DNA of 64,000 bases, taken from assembly GCA_013416795.1 (NCBI GenBank), contig RQSC01000152.1, positions 24,235-88,234 of the forward strand, read 5' to 3'. The notes beneath the pieces were generated by a model, which searched no databases, was not told where the DNA came from, and saw only the letters and a program-made list of their open reading frames with translations. A program made the translations under genes and the position numbers. Below, one piece after another: positions 44,839 to 56,400 of the stretch; position 1 is the first letter of the stretch; every line of letters begins with the position of its first letter. This DNA is from Prasinococcaceae sp. CCMP 1430 (lineage: Eukaryota; Prasinodermophyta; Palmophyllophyceae; Prasinococcales; Prasinococcaceae).

Positions 44839-47733
44839 CTACGCGCCGCCCCTGGGGTCGTCGTTGACGTTGGCGTTGCACAGCGTGTCCTCGCACACGA
44901 TGAGCTGCTGGATGAGGGTGGCCACCTCCGCATTGCCGCCGAGCGCCTTCGAGACGCGCACGCACGCGTCGTCCTCGTCATCACCCGCGCGCAAGCCATC
45001 CATGATGTGGTACGCCTCGAGGAAGTTCTGCGTGGTCACAGTGTCCTCGAGGTACAGCCGCAGTGCCTCGGCGCGCGTCGAGACAGTGTCGTCATCTGAA
45101 ACGTTCGGGAGCACCACCTCAGCCTCGCCAAGGATGAACTTGGGAAAGGGTGGCGTCCAGGGCTCAGAGCCATCCACGTCGTCGTCGTCGTCGGGCAGGC
45201 CCCTGCCGTACTCCGGGCAACGCGCGCCGAGCACCGCGGCGCGCATCTCGGCAAGCACAGCCTCGCGCTCGGCGCTGTCGAGGTCAGCAGCTGCTTCCGC
45301 CTCGGCCCGAGCAGCGCTCACTGCCCTGGCCGCAGCCTCTTCACCTGTCTCGCAGCCATCATCCTGAGCACCGCCCTCGCCAGCGTCGACCCCGCCCATC
45401 ACCTCGCCCTCGCCCGCGTCCACCGCCCGCTGCGGCTTGAGCTGGTAGGCCGCCCCGCCTTCGCTGCTCGTTGCGGCGTCGCGTATACCCTCCTGGCCAA
45501 TGGCACGGGCGGCGTCATCTGCATCGCTCTCCTGGTTGCAGCTCCACCTACAGAGATCGGCGTGCACATTGCACCTATTGCGTCGCGCGGCTGCGCGCGC
45601 CTCACCGAGGTCGGCGCGCATCGCCGCAGCCAGTTCGGCCTTCCGCGCCTCGGCTGCGGCCTCGCGATCGCGTTCGCGACGAACCCGCACCTCGTCGGGC
45701 GATTCTCCGTCGCTATTGCTGCCCTGCTCAACGCGTTGCGCCCCGTGCTGCATCGCCTCAGCAGCGTGCAGCGCCACAGAGCTCCCCACCGCAGCATTTG
45801 TGCCTACATTGGCCTCGATCTCTGTAGGTTGGCCCGAGAGGTCGCGCTGGCAAGCGGCACGGTTGCGTGCTGCCGCCGAGCGAATGTCCTCGTACGCGGC
45901 GCGGCGTTCGGCGGCGGTGGGTGCCGCCGCTGCGATCGCGATCACCGGTGGTCCCGTCTGTACGCTGCTCCCAACACACACACGTTTGCCCGCACCAGCT
46001 TGGAGTGTCCGCGCGGTCGGCGCCGCATGCGCCGCAGCCATCTTGGAAGCTGCAGGGGTACCTGCACCACGCATTGGCGCGGCAAAGATCTGTACCTCAG
46101 CGGGGCGGACGGCGCCTTCGGCGTTGGCCGCGGCGTTTCGCCGACGCCCTGCTACCATCATCTCGCGCCGCGCCTCGGCCAAAGCCTGGGCCTTCGCCTC
46201 CCTCGCGGCAGCTGCAGCTGCGCGACGCTCCGCGGACTTTTGCGCGAGCATTCGGTGGCGCGATGCGCGCTCGGCACGCAGGCGCGCGTCTTCGGCCTCG
46301 CGGTTGCGCTGCGCTGCCTCGGCGCGCATGCGCTCCTCGGTACGGCGCTGCAACGCTGCCAGAGCCTCTGAGTAGCGACTCTCCTTGTCACACTCCCGTT
46401 CGCGCTTGCGCCTGGCCGCGACGGCCACAGCGTTGGGTGCCTTGGTGATAACACCACCACCGGCGTGTGCGTCGGTCGGGGTGCCCGCCTGCCTGCTTCC
46501 TGCACTGCTGGGCCTCGCAATGCCGCCGCCGCCGGGCAGTGCGATGGCCTTCGCCGCGGCGGCAGCCGACAGAACGCGAGCTTCCGGCGGTAGCGGCGGC
46601 TTGCGCTGCGCGCTGTTCGTGCGAACGGACTCTGGCGAAGCCGTAGCCACACAGGCGGCAGACCTAACGTCCAACGGCGAGCGCTTGCCCTCAAGCGCCT
46701 GCGCGCCCGCTTCCGCCTGGGCGCCTTCAATCTCTCCTGGCGACAGGAACTTAGCCACGCGTCTCTGCACGATGGGCCTCTCCAGGATCCTGTTGATTCC
46801 CGGGCGTTTGCTAGGGTCCTTCTGCAGCATCGCCGTAACGAGGTCGCGCATGCCCTTCGAGTAGCGCGTGGCGGGTACGGGCGTGTAGATGCCGCGCACA
46901 ATCTTGAGCACTAGAAGCTTGAGCGAAGCAGCGTCGAACGCGTGCCTGAAGGTGGTGAGCTCATACAGCACACAGCCAAGCGACCACACGTCGCTCTTGG
47001 CGTTGTAGGGGCGGTTCTCGCAAATCTCTGGCGAGAGATAGTAGGGCGTGCCAACCTGCGTGTGCGCCATCTGGTGCGTGCCATTCAGGACGCGCGAGAC
47101 CCCGAAGTCCCCCAGCTTGATGACCCCCGCCGCAGTAAGAAACAGGTTCTGCGTCTTGCTGCGGGGCGAGTGGCGGGCGGGCCGTGGGGGCAGCGGTGCA
47201 GGGTGCTTTGGGGTCAGCTGCACAACAAAAGATGCATGGCTCTGAGCACGTCTTGGAGAAGCGCCTGAATGTCACGCACATGTCACGGTGCAGTATCTTC
47301 CTGTCGTGGAGGTGCTTGAGCGCAAGGCATATCTGCACCAGCCAGTCGAGCACGTCGTCCTCGGAGAGCGGCATGCCCTTGGCCTTGAGGCGGTTGAGCC
47401 TGTCGTGCAGGTCGCCTCCCTGGCAATAATCCATGACGATGCACAACGTCGAGCCGCGCATGAACGATCCATGGCAGCGTACGATGTTGGGATGGTGCAG
47501 CGAGCCGAGCACTTCGGCCTCCTTCTTCGCCTCGGCGCGCTCCTTGGCGCTCAGGCGCGCTAGCTCGATCTCCTTGATGACGCGCTGCATGCCACTCGCG
47601 GCGTCGCGGACGAGAACCGCGCGGCCAAAGCTGCCCGTGCCGAGGACTTTCACGTTGGTGAACTGGCTTGCCTTGTGCGCGCCGCGGTCGCCCCCTCCGC
47701 GCCCGCCTCGCGCACACTCACGGCGCCACTCAT
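44839..47733 (-). CDS. NEK-family (NIMA-related) protein kinase
   Basis: 907 residues. A 12-nt first exon (47733-47722, MSGA) is joined over a 50-nt intron (GTGAGT...GCACAAG) to exon 2 (47671-47280), and over intron 47279-47159 (GTGCGT...CCGCAG) to exon 3 (47158-44839). The second join splits the Ile of HRDIK. The kinase domain (about 8-265) has GTGSFG, IKEIEL, LHHPNIVRCHGSF, HRDIKTQNLFL, IKLGDFGVSRVL and GTPYYLSPEICENRPYNAKS, all NEK-typical and intact, so active. The region following is a charged coiled coil (EREAEDARLRAERASRHR-like segments) and an acidic end with TVTTQNFLEAYHIMDGLRAG, resembling the NEK1/plant NEK tail. NEKs act in cell cycle and cilium control. Confidence 0.87.
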
Positions 47734-48327
47734 CGCTCGCACGCGGCGCTGCTGCGCCGCGAGCGGGCGCGCCGCCAAGGGGCGCGCTGCCGGACCGCGC
47801 CCCTTGGCGCGAGCCCCACTTTTCAACGCCGCGAAGTTGATTCGATCAATATAAAACAATATACGCGTTCCCAATTTCGTCTGCAACTTCCGTTCAGTCG
47901 CGACCGCGCTGCGAGCCGCGGGGGGGCGTTTGACTGCACGTCTGCGCCACCAAAGGGCTCAAAATCAATGCGGAGGCACCAAGACCAAAAACGGACGCCA
48001 GTTAGGGTTGAAATTAGGGGACTAAGGAGCCAACGTTCTCATTAGGGTTAGTATCTTGATTTCAGAACCCTACAGTAATTATTGGCCCCTAACGGCGCCT
48101 GCGCGGACCGCCGCGGCGGCATCGGTGGCGAGCATCCGTGGCCCGAGGCGGGGCGGAAAGGGAGGGGGGGGTCATGCATGAGGGGGTTACGATGGGTGTG
48201 GGGTTGGAGAGGCGAAGGGAGCGATGAGGACTACGACTAGCTCCTAGTTTGAGGCGCGGCTGTGCCCGCCCGCGCAACGCCCCGCGCAGGAGCGTCCTGC
48301 GCCGCTAGGAGGGCGCCCGGCGCCGCG
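47734..48327. other. Divergent promoter region between NEK and APRT with TTAGGG-like motifs
   Basis: A relatively AT-rich stretch (47840-48090) carries GTTAGGGTTG (48001), ATTAGGGG (48013) and ATTAGGGTTAG (48041), plus CCCTAC. The motifs resemble telo-box elements of growth-gene promoters in plants. A GA/G-rich stretch follows (48150-48220). No gene is recognised. Confidence 0.45.
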
Positions 48328-49397
48328 ATGGAGTCCGACGCGTGGCCCGCGCAGAAGCAGCTCGGCGCGCAGCACTACTGCCTCGACCAGGCCGATTCGC
48401 GCGTGCAGCGCGTCGCTGCGCACCTGCCATGGTACGGCCCGACGCACTCGCCCCACGACGTGCCGCGCTTCTACGACATCTCGGGCATCACCGAGGACTG
48501 CGAGACCTTCCAGCTGGTGATCGACCTCTTCGTGCGCAGGTACCGCGCTATGGGGGCGGACGGCCCCACGCACGTGGCGGGCTTCGACGCGCGCGGCTTC
48601 GTCTTCGGCCCGCCCATCGCCCTCGCTCTCGGCATACCCTTCGTCATGATTCGCAAGAAGGGCAAGCTGCCGGGCGTGCTCGTCTCGAGCGGCAAGTACA
48701 AGGTGCGCGAGCGCGCGCACCCGTGCGCGCCCAAGTGCGCTCGACAGCCGCGATAACGCGATAACGCGATGGGGATGGGGGTTGGGCGCTGACGACCGGC
48801 GTTCTGCCCACGCTCTGCGCACCTGCATGCTCACCCGACCGCGACCGCGTTCGTCTCCCCCGATAGACCGAGTATTCCACGGACGAGACTGTGATGCGCC
48901 TCGGGGCCGTCGGTGCCGGTGACCGCGTGCTACTCATCGATGACCTGATCGCCACCGGTGGCACTGCGCTTGCTGGCTTTGACCTCGTCGACGCGTTGGG
49001 CGCCAGCGTTTGCGAATTTGCGGCCATGGTGCAGATCCCCTTCCTCGACGGCGTGGGCAAGATACACGCGTACAGGGACGGAAAATTTAAGGTGAGGGCG
49101 TGCGGGGACGCGCGACAGGACCGATTGCACGGGTCCGAGTGCGCGCGCGTCTGCGCGCGCATGAGCTCGTGAGTGCGCGTGCTGACACGCGTGGGCATTT
49201 CGCTGGTTGTCTCCATGTCGTGCACACCCACTCACGCACGCGCGCGCGCTTCCCAGGATGTGCCCGTGTTCACTATGGTTGACGACACCACCATTGGTGA
49301 CAAGGAAGACGCAACACCCCCAGAAGGGACGCCGCGCGTTGTGGAGGCGTCCAAGGCCGCCGAGGTTGCTGCCCAGCTCGCCGCCGCGAAAAAGTGA
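48328..49397 (+). CDS. APT: Adenine phosphoribosyltransferase
   Basis: Purine-salvage enzyme converting adenine and PRPP to AMP and pyrophosphate. 246 residues in three exons: 48328-48702, 48867-49091 and 49257-49397; donors GTGCGC and GTGAGG, all phase 0. Exon 1 has DVPRFYDISGITEDCETFQL, HVAGFDARGFVFGPPIALAL, and VMIRKKGKLPG, the family's adenine-side motifs. Exon 2 reads TEYSTDETVMRLGAVGAGDR then VLLIDDLIATGGTALAGFDL, the PRPP-binding loop. The last exon is an unusual C-terminal extension (DATPPEGTPRVVEASKAAEV...LAAAKK) beyond the catalytic fold. The ATG at 48328 has G at +4 and a purine at -3. Cytosolic location is likely; there is no obvious targeting peptide. Confidence 0.93.
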
Positions 49398-49695
49398 GCG
49401 TGCTCATCCGCGTGCACTCATAACCCCGTCGCATTTCTCACATCGCAACCCTGCGCGAAGCGAAGGGTGTCCCTCGCTCGGAGCGTTTTCTGCGGAGTGA
49501 ATCGACTTCTTACCCTGCGGAGCACGGGACACGGGCCACTAGCTTGCGCGCGTCCTGGCGCGCGACGGCAAGGTCTTGCCCTTGTTAGAGCGCTGCATCC
49601 GGCTGCCGCGCGAGCTCTTGCTCGTGCCCTCGCCATCCCGATCACTCTTTTGGGGCGACGTACGAGCCAGCTGGCGGGAAAGTCGACGCTGCCAC

Positions 49696-52158
49696 TCAGT
49701 GCGGGCTCGTGCTGTTGTCAGAGTTCTCCGCACGCGCGCGTAGCGCGCGATCGGCGCGCGCCTTGACCTCGCTGCGGTCCGGCACGTCGAGCGCCTCGAC
49801 TTCGGCCGCGTTCATGAAGCCTCTTCCTCCATTCACGTCCCTCTTCGCGCCCCGAAAGGCACCGCCACCACCGCCACTGCCACCAGCGTCCTCACCATCG
49901 CTACCAAGCAAAAGATTGCCATGCAGTCGTGCAAAGGCGTGGCGCGCAGAGGCCTGGCCCGCGTTGATCCCCTGAAATGACCCATCCGGCAGGCGCAGCG
50001 TCTCGGCGAGCTGCCCAGCCAGTGCTCCAGCGCCAATGCTCTCGCGCAGCTCACGAGCGCCGGCCTTATTACCCACACTGTCGGCGAGTTTGTCCATTAG
50101 TCGGTCCAATGACGACGACAGCTCGGCGAGGAGGCGGCTCGAAGCATTAAATACTCGCGGCAGGTCGGCGCCGGCGTTGTTGCCAGCAAGGTCACCCGCA
50201 CCCGTGTCGGAGCCGGCAGCGTCGGTGGCATCCTCATCCTTGGCCTTGTCACCACCGCGCCCCTTACGGCTGTGGCTGGGCCAGCGAGGGCGAGGTTTGC
50301 CCGTGTTGCCGCGATCGACAGAGCCAACGCCCGACGAGACAACACCCGCATTGCCATCGCGCCCGACGCTTTCATCGCCGCCGCCGTCCTCTCGATGCAC
50401 CGACAGCATCGCCTCCTCGTCGCCCAAGTCGTCATTCGCACCACCGCCATCACCACTGCCGCCTCTGAGCCCGGCGCTGCTGCCCTTGCCGCGACTCGCA
50501 CGGCCGCTGGCGGCGCGAAGCGCACTCGAGAGACCGCCCGAAAGCTGTCCCAGCCCGTGACGCAGAATCTCCATGTGTGACACGATGCCCACATAGCGCG
50601 CGCGGGCTGCCTCGATGCGCTTCCTCGCGAGCTCGATCTTGCGGTCCCACTCGTCGATAGCGCGCCGCTCCTGCCACGATCGGAAGCCAGCCACTTTGCC
50701 ACCGTTGAGCATCTCCGTATAGTGTTTGAGCTCCTGCTGTTTTATTCGAATGGTGTCCTCGGCCTCCAAGGTCCGCCTGCGCGCGGTCTCCTCGGAGTTA
50801 TTCAGCCCCTTGAAGTGAGTAATGATAGCCTCCACCGCGTCGGCCTGCGTGCGCACGTGCGGGCACGCCAGCCGCTGCAGCTCACAAAACTTTGCGTCCA
50901 AGCGCTGCGCATTTGCGTCGGTGGCTGCTTGCAGTATGGCATTTGCCGCATTCTTGACCTTGCTCCGTCTTTCCTTGACCACCTGAGGTCTCCTCGAGCC
51001 CGCGAGCATCTCCTCGCGCTTGATCCTTTCCTTCTCCTCCTCAATTTTCCGCTTCTGCAAGCGCTTGATCTCTGCGCGGCGACCGGAGAGACGCAGGGCG
51101 AACTCTTTTCGCCCGGCCGCGACCTCCTCGCGCAGGACGCGCAGCGAGTCGGCGGCATTGTCAGCCGCCTTGTCGACGCCGCGGGCGTGGATCTCGAGCG
51201 ACGTGCTATCGTGGATGCAAGCATCGCGCTCTTCGCGCAGCTCTGCAACGCGAGCACTCGCATGCACGAGCCTCTTCTGCTCACGATTCAGCATCACGGT
51301 GTAGGTGCGCGCATCCACCAACGCCTCGCCATGTTTCTGCTCGACCACGGCCATGGAGTGGCCGGGCGGACGCTCGCCGCCAAAACCATCAAGCGACGCC
51401 TGCAGGGTGCCCTGCTCTTTGTAGAGCTCAAAAGCTGAGGCCATGTCCTTCAGCACGGAGCGCTCGATGTCGAAGAGCTGAGCCTCGCGCTCGAGGTCAG
51501 CGAAGCGACCCTCGAGGCGGCCGCGCGCCGTCACGGTAGCATTGTACTGCGCACGCAGGGCGTCAAGCTCGCCCTCAGCCCGCGCAAGGCGCGCCATGCG
51601 CCCGTCGCCATCAGCAGCGTCGCGGCGCGCCCTGTCCAGGGCCTTCCGGAGCGTTGAGCGCTCGCGCTTCGCCGCCGCAAGCTCCTGCGCAGCGGCGGCG
51701 GCCGCACCAGTAAACTCGGACGACGACGTGCCTCGCCCCCCCCCAGTGGTGCTCCCCGCACCTGCAGCGACGTTCAGGGTGCGCGCGGGCGGCGCGGCGC
51801 GATCGCTTCCCGTGTGTATCAATTCCGCAATGCTACCTCGATCCTCCTCGCCGCTGCCATTGCCGCCCGGCGCCTGCCTGATCGACGGGAGCAATGTGAC
51901 GTGTGTGCCTGCCTGCGTCCTTGCGCCCGCACCGCGGCCATCAGCGCCCACGCTCAAGGTTGCCTCATCAGCTGAGCCGAATCGTTCTTTTAGGTGGACG
52001 CCATGGTGCTTAGAAAGGATCGTCCGGAGTGCGGGCATGTCACTCGCGAGCTGATCGACGCGTTTGAGCTTGGGGAACTTGGGCACTGCCACCGACTTGT
52101 AGCCCCCAGAGCCATTGCTGGAGGCGCCGCCGTGGCGGGCAAGTGGTGAGCCGCCCAT
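49696..52158 (-). CDS. Long coiled-coil protein, candidate outer-dynein-arm docking protein (ODAD3/CCDC151-like)
   Basis: 820 residues in one exon from the first in-frame ATG (52158). Residues about 130-480 are continuous coiled coil: ALDRARRDAADGDGRMARLA, FDIERSVLKDMASAFELYKE, ARTYTVMLNREQKRLVHASA, RLSGRRAEIKRLQKRKIEEE. These are followed by ILQAATDANAQRLDAKFCEL, AVEAIITHFKGLNNSEETAR and KQQELKHYTEMLNGGKVAGF. The order (a coiled coil, a helix-rich break, then a TxY-L coil) recalls CCDC151/ODA10 and CCDC63/114, which dock outer dynein arms on axonemes. This call is by pattern memory, not alignment. The C-terminal third is a Gly/Ser/Asp-rich disordered tail. If right, the organism builds motile cilia. 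Confidence 0.5.
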   Translation of the reverse strand: MGGSPLARHGGASSNGSGGYKSVAVPKFPKLKRVDQLASDMPALRTILSKHHGVHLKERFGSADEATLSVGADGRGAGARTQAGTHVTLLPSIRQAPGGNGSGEEDRGSIAELIHTGSDRAAPPARTLNVAAGAGSTTGGGRGTSSSEFTGAAAAAAQELAAAKRERSTLRKALDRARRDAADGDGRMARLARAEGELDALRAQYNATVTARGRLEGRFADLEREAQLFDIERSVLKDMASAFELYKEQGTLQASLDGFGGERPPGHSMAVVEQKHGEALVDARTYTVMLNREQKRLVHASARVAELREERDACIHDSTSLEIHARGVDKAADNAADSLRVLREEVAAGRKEFALRLSGRRAEIKRLQKRKIEEEKERIKREEMLAGSRRPQVVKERRSKVKNAANAILQAATDANAQRLDAKFCELQRLACPHVRTQADAVEAIITHFKGLNNSEETARRRTLEAEDTIRIKQQELKHYTEMLNGGKVAGFRSWQERRAIDEWDRKIELARKRIEAARARYVGIVSHMEILRHGLGQLSGGLSSALRAASGRASRGKGSSAGLRGGSGDGGGANDDLGDEEAMLSVHREDGGGDESVGRDGNAGVVSSGVGSVDRGNTGKPRPRWPSHSRKGRGGDKAKDEDATDAAGSDTGAGDLAGNNAGADLPRVFNASSRLLAELSSSLDRLMDKLADSVGNKAGARELRESIGAGALAGQLAETLRLPDGSFQGINAGQASARHAFARLHGNLLLGSDGEDAGGSGGGGGAFRGAKRDVNGGRGFMNAAEVEALDVPDRSEVKARADRALRARAENSDNSTSPH

Positions 52159-53416
52159 GCGCGGCTGCCTCCAGTCACCGCCGGCGGCCGCCAGCAGCCC
52201 CTGTCCACGCCGCGGCAGCACCACCCACCGTCCTCAGGCCTCCGCGTAGCCACGCCCACGCCGGCGCGGCAGCGGGCGCCGCCGCGGACACGAATTGGTC
52301 GCGCGCACGCGGGCGCGCACGTGTGGCATTCGGAACGGCGCGGCGTGCCCAAACCGGCGCGCGCTCCGGGTTCCCCCCCGCCCGATCCGTCGCGGCTGCG
52401 CTCGCCGGTGCACAGCGAAATGCCCGGGGCCAATGTCACATACCGGGTCTACGGCATGCATGAACGACCAATGCAAAAGTGGCCGAATAGGGTGTGCTGC
52501 CGGGAAAAACCCGGATTAGTGTCGGGTGCGGGCGCGTCCGCGCTCGCGCCCGCGCTGGACAGGCAGCGGCGCGCCGGCGCCAGGCGGCGCACCGGGCGGC
52601 GCGGCATGCATGGATGGGCTCTTACGATAGCTGTGGCCGCGCGCTCTTGCCGCAACCGCTGGTGCGCCGCGCAGCGCGGTGCGGCGGGGGCATCGCGCGC
52701 TCGTACCGCGGCGCGCCTCCTGCGCCGCGCAACGCCACTGTAGACTAGTGCCTACTGTACACATCCTGGGTGTCGACGTGGACGCATCAAGATCATCTCG
52801 CAACGAGACAGAGATCCCGCAAGATATGCACCACGGCCATGGGAAAGCGAAAGGTCCTCATGGGGCGCTCCGGATGCGTTTCGATATGGCAGCGTTCCCC
52901 CATGCCGCGCGCTTCCGCCCTCGCGCGCGCGGCATCCCCGGGAAGGAAAAAGAGGCACGCTCGCGCGCGTGGCGCGGCGCGGAGCGGAGAGGGGCGGGGA
53001 GGGGCGCCCGCCCTCGGCCCCGAGCACTCCGCCCTCCGCCCCAAGCGCTCTGCTGCACGCCCCCCGCGCTCGCGACGCCAGTCCCCGCGCGCGCAGCGTG
53101 CGCAGGCGGGGACGGCGGGGACCTATTCAAATTTACATCAGACCCCCGAACACAACACGTGTGTTAGGGCTCGCGTGCCGCGTGCACCGTGGGCAGCTGG
53201 GCCGGCACGCGCGTGCGCGCCCAGCCGGAGCACACCGGGCGGGAGTGCACCGGGAGACGGGCAGGCGCCCCGCCACGCCGGCCGTATCCTCGCGCCTTCG
53301 CGGCGCGCGCGTGCCAGCTCGCTCGCGGCCCGGGTCGACGCACGTGGGCGCAAGGGCAGCAGGGGGCCGCAGCGGCGGCGGCCGGCGGCCGCCGCCGCGG
53401 CGGCGGCAGGGCCGAG
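52159..53416. other. 1.26 kb divergent intergenic region
   Basis: Promoters of the coiled-coil gene (minus) and the kelch/RING gene (plus). A stem-loop CCGGG-AAAAA-CCCGG lies at about 52501-52515. Otherwise GC-rich with alternate GCGC runs. No open frame here has protein-like composition. Confidence 0.5.
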
Positions 53417-56400
53417 ATGATGCGAAGCGCTGGCTGTGGCGCACGCGGCTTCGCCCGTGTGGCCACGCTTGCGCTCACGGCCGCGCTCCTACCGGCGCTG
53501 TGTACGGGCTCGTTGTCGGACTCCACTGCGGGCGCTCTGTGGAGGGACCGCGGCGCGGGCGAGCAGCCAGAGGCGCGTTCGCATCATGCAACCACCGATG
53601 GCGCAGGCGGTAGCGCGGCGATGTACATCATCGGCGGGTACTCGTACTACTACAGGTGCGCGACGCCGGTGGGCTTGCTGCGCGCTCGCGCGGGGCGTGC
53701 GCTCTTGCTCGGAGGACGCGCGCGAGCTCGCATGTGGTGCTAACAATCAGCCGCATCCCGCTCTCCACGCCCCAACCGTGCCCAACCCACCCATGCTCCT
53801 CAACGCCCACTCACCTAAACAAATTCATTCACCCCGCTGCGCCTGGCGCATACCACTCGCGCGAGCGTAGGGACTGCATAAATGATGTGTGGGCGCTGAG
53901 CACCGATGCACGTAACTGGGAGCTACTGTACGACGGCTACGGCGAAGACGGCCACGAGAGCGAGGAGAGCGGAACGGCACCGCGTTCGCGCGTGTGGTCG
54001 ACCGCCGCGGAGTCGCTCGTCGACCCGGGCTTGGTATACCTTTTCGGTGGCTACAACTGCGCAGCGCTCACTGGCGCCTCGATGGACGCCACGCTCTCGG
54101 ACTTGTGGGTGTTTGATAGCGGAGAGCGCCAGTGGAGTCTGCTCGAAGTCGCCTCCTCGCAGCCGCCCCCGCGGCGGTATCACCACAGCATGGACGTGAT
54201 TCGCGAGGACGGCCACGACGTGCTCCTTCTGTTCGGTGGGCAGCTGGACTCAAACCTCCACTTACGAGACCTTTGGCGCGGGGACGTCGACGCTAACACC
54301 GGCACCGTCGAGTGGTTTGAGCTCGCGCGCCCTCCATCGTCGCTCACCGCCACGACTCGCCACGCGTCAGCCGTTGCGCCCGACGGCTCGGCGTTTTACG
54401 TGCACGGCGGCATGGACTCGGCGTCGTCCTCCGACGCGCTGCACAGATACGTCGTGGCCACCAACAGATGGGAGCAACTCAAGCCATCGAGCGAGGCACG
54501 CATGGACCACTCGCTTATCGAGTGGCAGGGCAACCTCATAGCAGTGATGGGTGGATCCACGGCCGCGCAAGTTGCCATCGAGTACACCGACCTGGACGGC
54601 AGGAGCTGGCGCACGATCGCCGCAGGTGAGAGCGAGAGCGAAGCCGCCGGCGAAGGCAAGGGTCGCGCGCCGCAGACGCTCTTCGAAGCGGGGTCCACCG
54701 TCGTAGACGACGTCGTGTACATATTCGGTGGATTTTCCAACCTGCCCGGCTCAAGGGTGCACATCAAGCAGAGCGACGTGATGTGGGCGTTCCAGCTCGG
54801 CGCCGATCCAGAAGGCCAGTGGGGTGCGGGTCTTGGGCCCATTCCCACCGCGCGTATCGACACCGCCATGATCTCGCTCGCATCCACGCTCATCATGTAC
54901 GGTGGCGCCACCCCCTTCGTCACTTACAATCCCGACCCCAACACGGAAGATGGCCCGGACTCAGGCGCCTCCGACGATGACGACGGCGGCGGCGGCGGCG
55001 GCTTGAGCACAGGTTTACTGCCGCGCAGTGACGTGTGGCTTTGGTTCGGCGATCAGTGGCATGCCGCTGAGACGGTTGGATGGGACCAGGGCGACGCGCG
55101 TTTTGGCCACACGGCTGTGCACGTCGGCGGAGGTAAAGTGCTCGTGTACGGAGGCCAGGACTCGGGCGCGCGTCGCCTCGACGACCTGTGGGTGTTCACT
55201 GTTGACACTGGGTCCGTTGGCGGCAAGAGCGTCGATGTGTTCACGCCGCCCGCCGTGAGGTGGACGCGGCTTGAACTCAGCCGCGGCTGGTCGAGCACGC
55301 CCCAGGGGCGCGACAGGCACACTGCGGTGGTCATATGGGATTCGCTCGCCGAGGAAGCTCTGGCGCACTCGCTGGCCGGGGACGGCAGCCCGCGAATGTT
55401 CGTCTTCGGTGGGCTGCGCGAATGGATATTTGGCGCCGGAGAGGCACCAAGCAGTGAGGTGGTCAGCTTTGACCTCGACCAGGGCTGCTGGACTGAGCAC
55501 GGCGGCGGAAGCGCCTACGATGCGTCTGGCTCAATGGTTGGGACGGGCGGCGGCGCGTGGCCTCGTCCTCGCGCACGCCATGCTTGCGCATCGCAGCGTC
55601 TCCTCATGTACTGTTTCGGTGGCTTGGTGCACACTAGTCTCGAGGCCGAGGATCCAATCGCAGCCAGCATGAGGGCCGACAGCGAATTCTGGGTGTATCA
55701 TCCACCGCCACGATCCGATGGGTGCGAGTCTGCAGCGAGCGGCGAGTGGTCGCTGCTTCCGCCCGAGTCAGCGGGGGTCTGTCCGCATCCGAGATATGAT
55801 CACTCGCTCCTGCCCTACCATTCTTCTGATTCTCCCCAGAACACGGGCGAGACGCCCGCCACCTTCGTGCTGTTCGGCGGTAGCGGCAAGGTACTTGGGC
55901 AAGACCCGTCCTCAGAGGCGCGGGAGGTCTCGTTCAGTGACGTGTGGCTTGCCCGCGTGGACGAGGCAGCTGGCCACGTTGTCTGGCAACAGATCTACCC
56001 CGCAGCGCAAGCGCCGCTGCCGGCTGGCCCGTCGAGTCATGCAGCGACAATGATGGGCGGCGTGGCCTTTGCCCTCGGTGGCGTGCACAGCACGCACCTC
56101 CAAGCGCTATCACCCGCCGCCGGGCTGTCGGGGTCGTCCAATGCGCTGGTTTCGCTCGACTTGGACGACTGCCAGGACGTGTGCGTGGGCTGCGCCACTT
56201 CACAGTCAAAGGAGCGTCGATGTTTGTCAGCGGCGTATCTATCGAGCATGCACGTCAGCCTTGACGTCGAGTGGGCGCGATTCGGCGCGATGGCCGGCTC
56301 TGGCAACACCGCGCTGCGCGTATACGACGCGAATGGCAACAGCGTGCCGCACGTGGCCGTCGAGCTGAACGACACGCGCGCCGGCACGCCGCGCTGGGAG

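Noticed and set aside
52720-53160. Open frames in the kelch/RING upstream region suggesting an extra gene
   Set aside because: Composition is Arg/Ala/Pro noise on both strands with no splice or start logic; treated as promoter and 5' leader.
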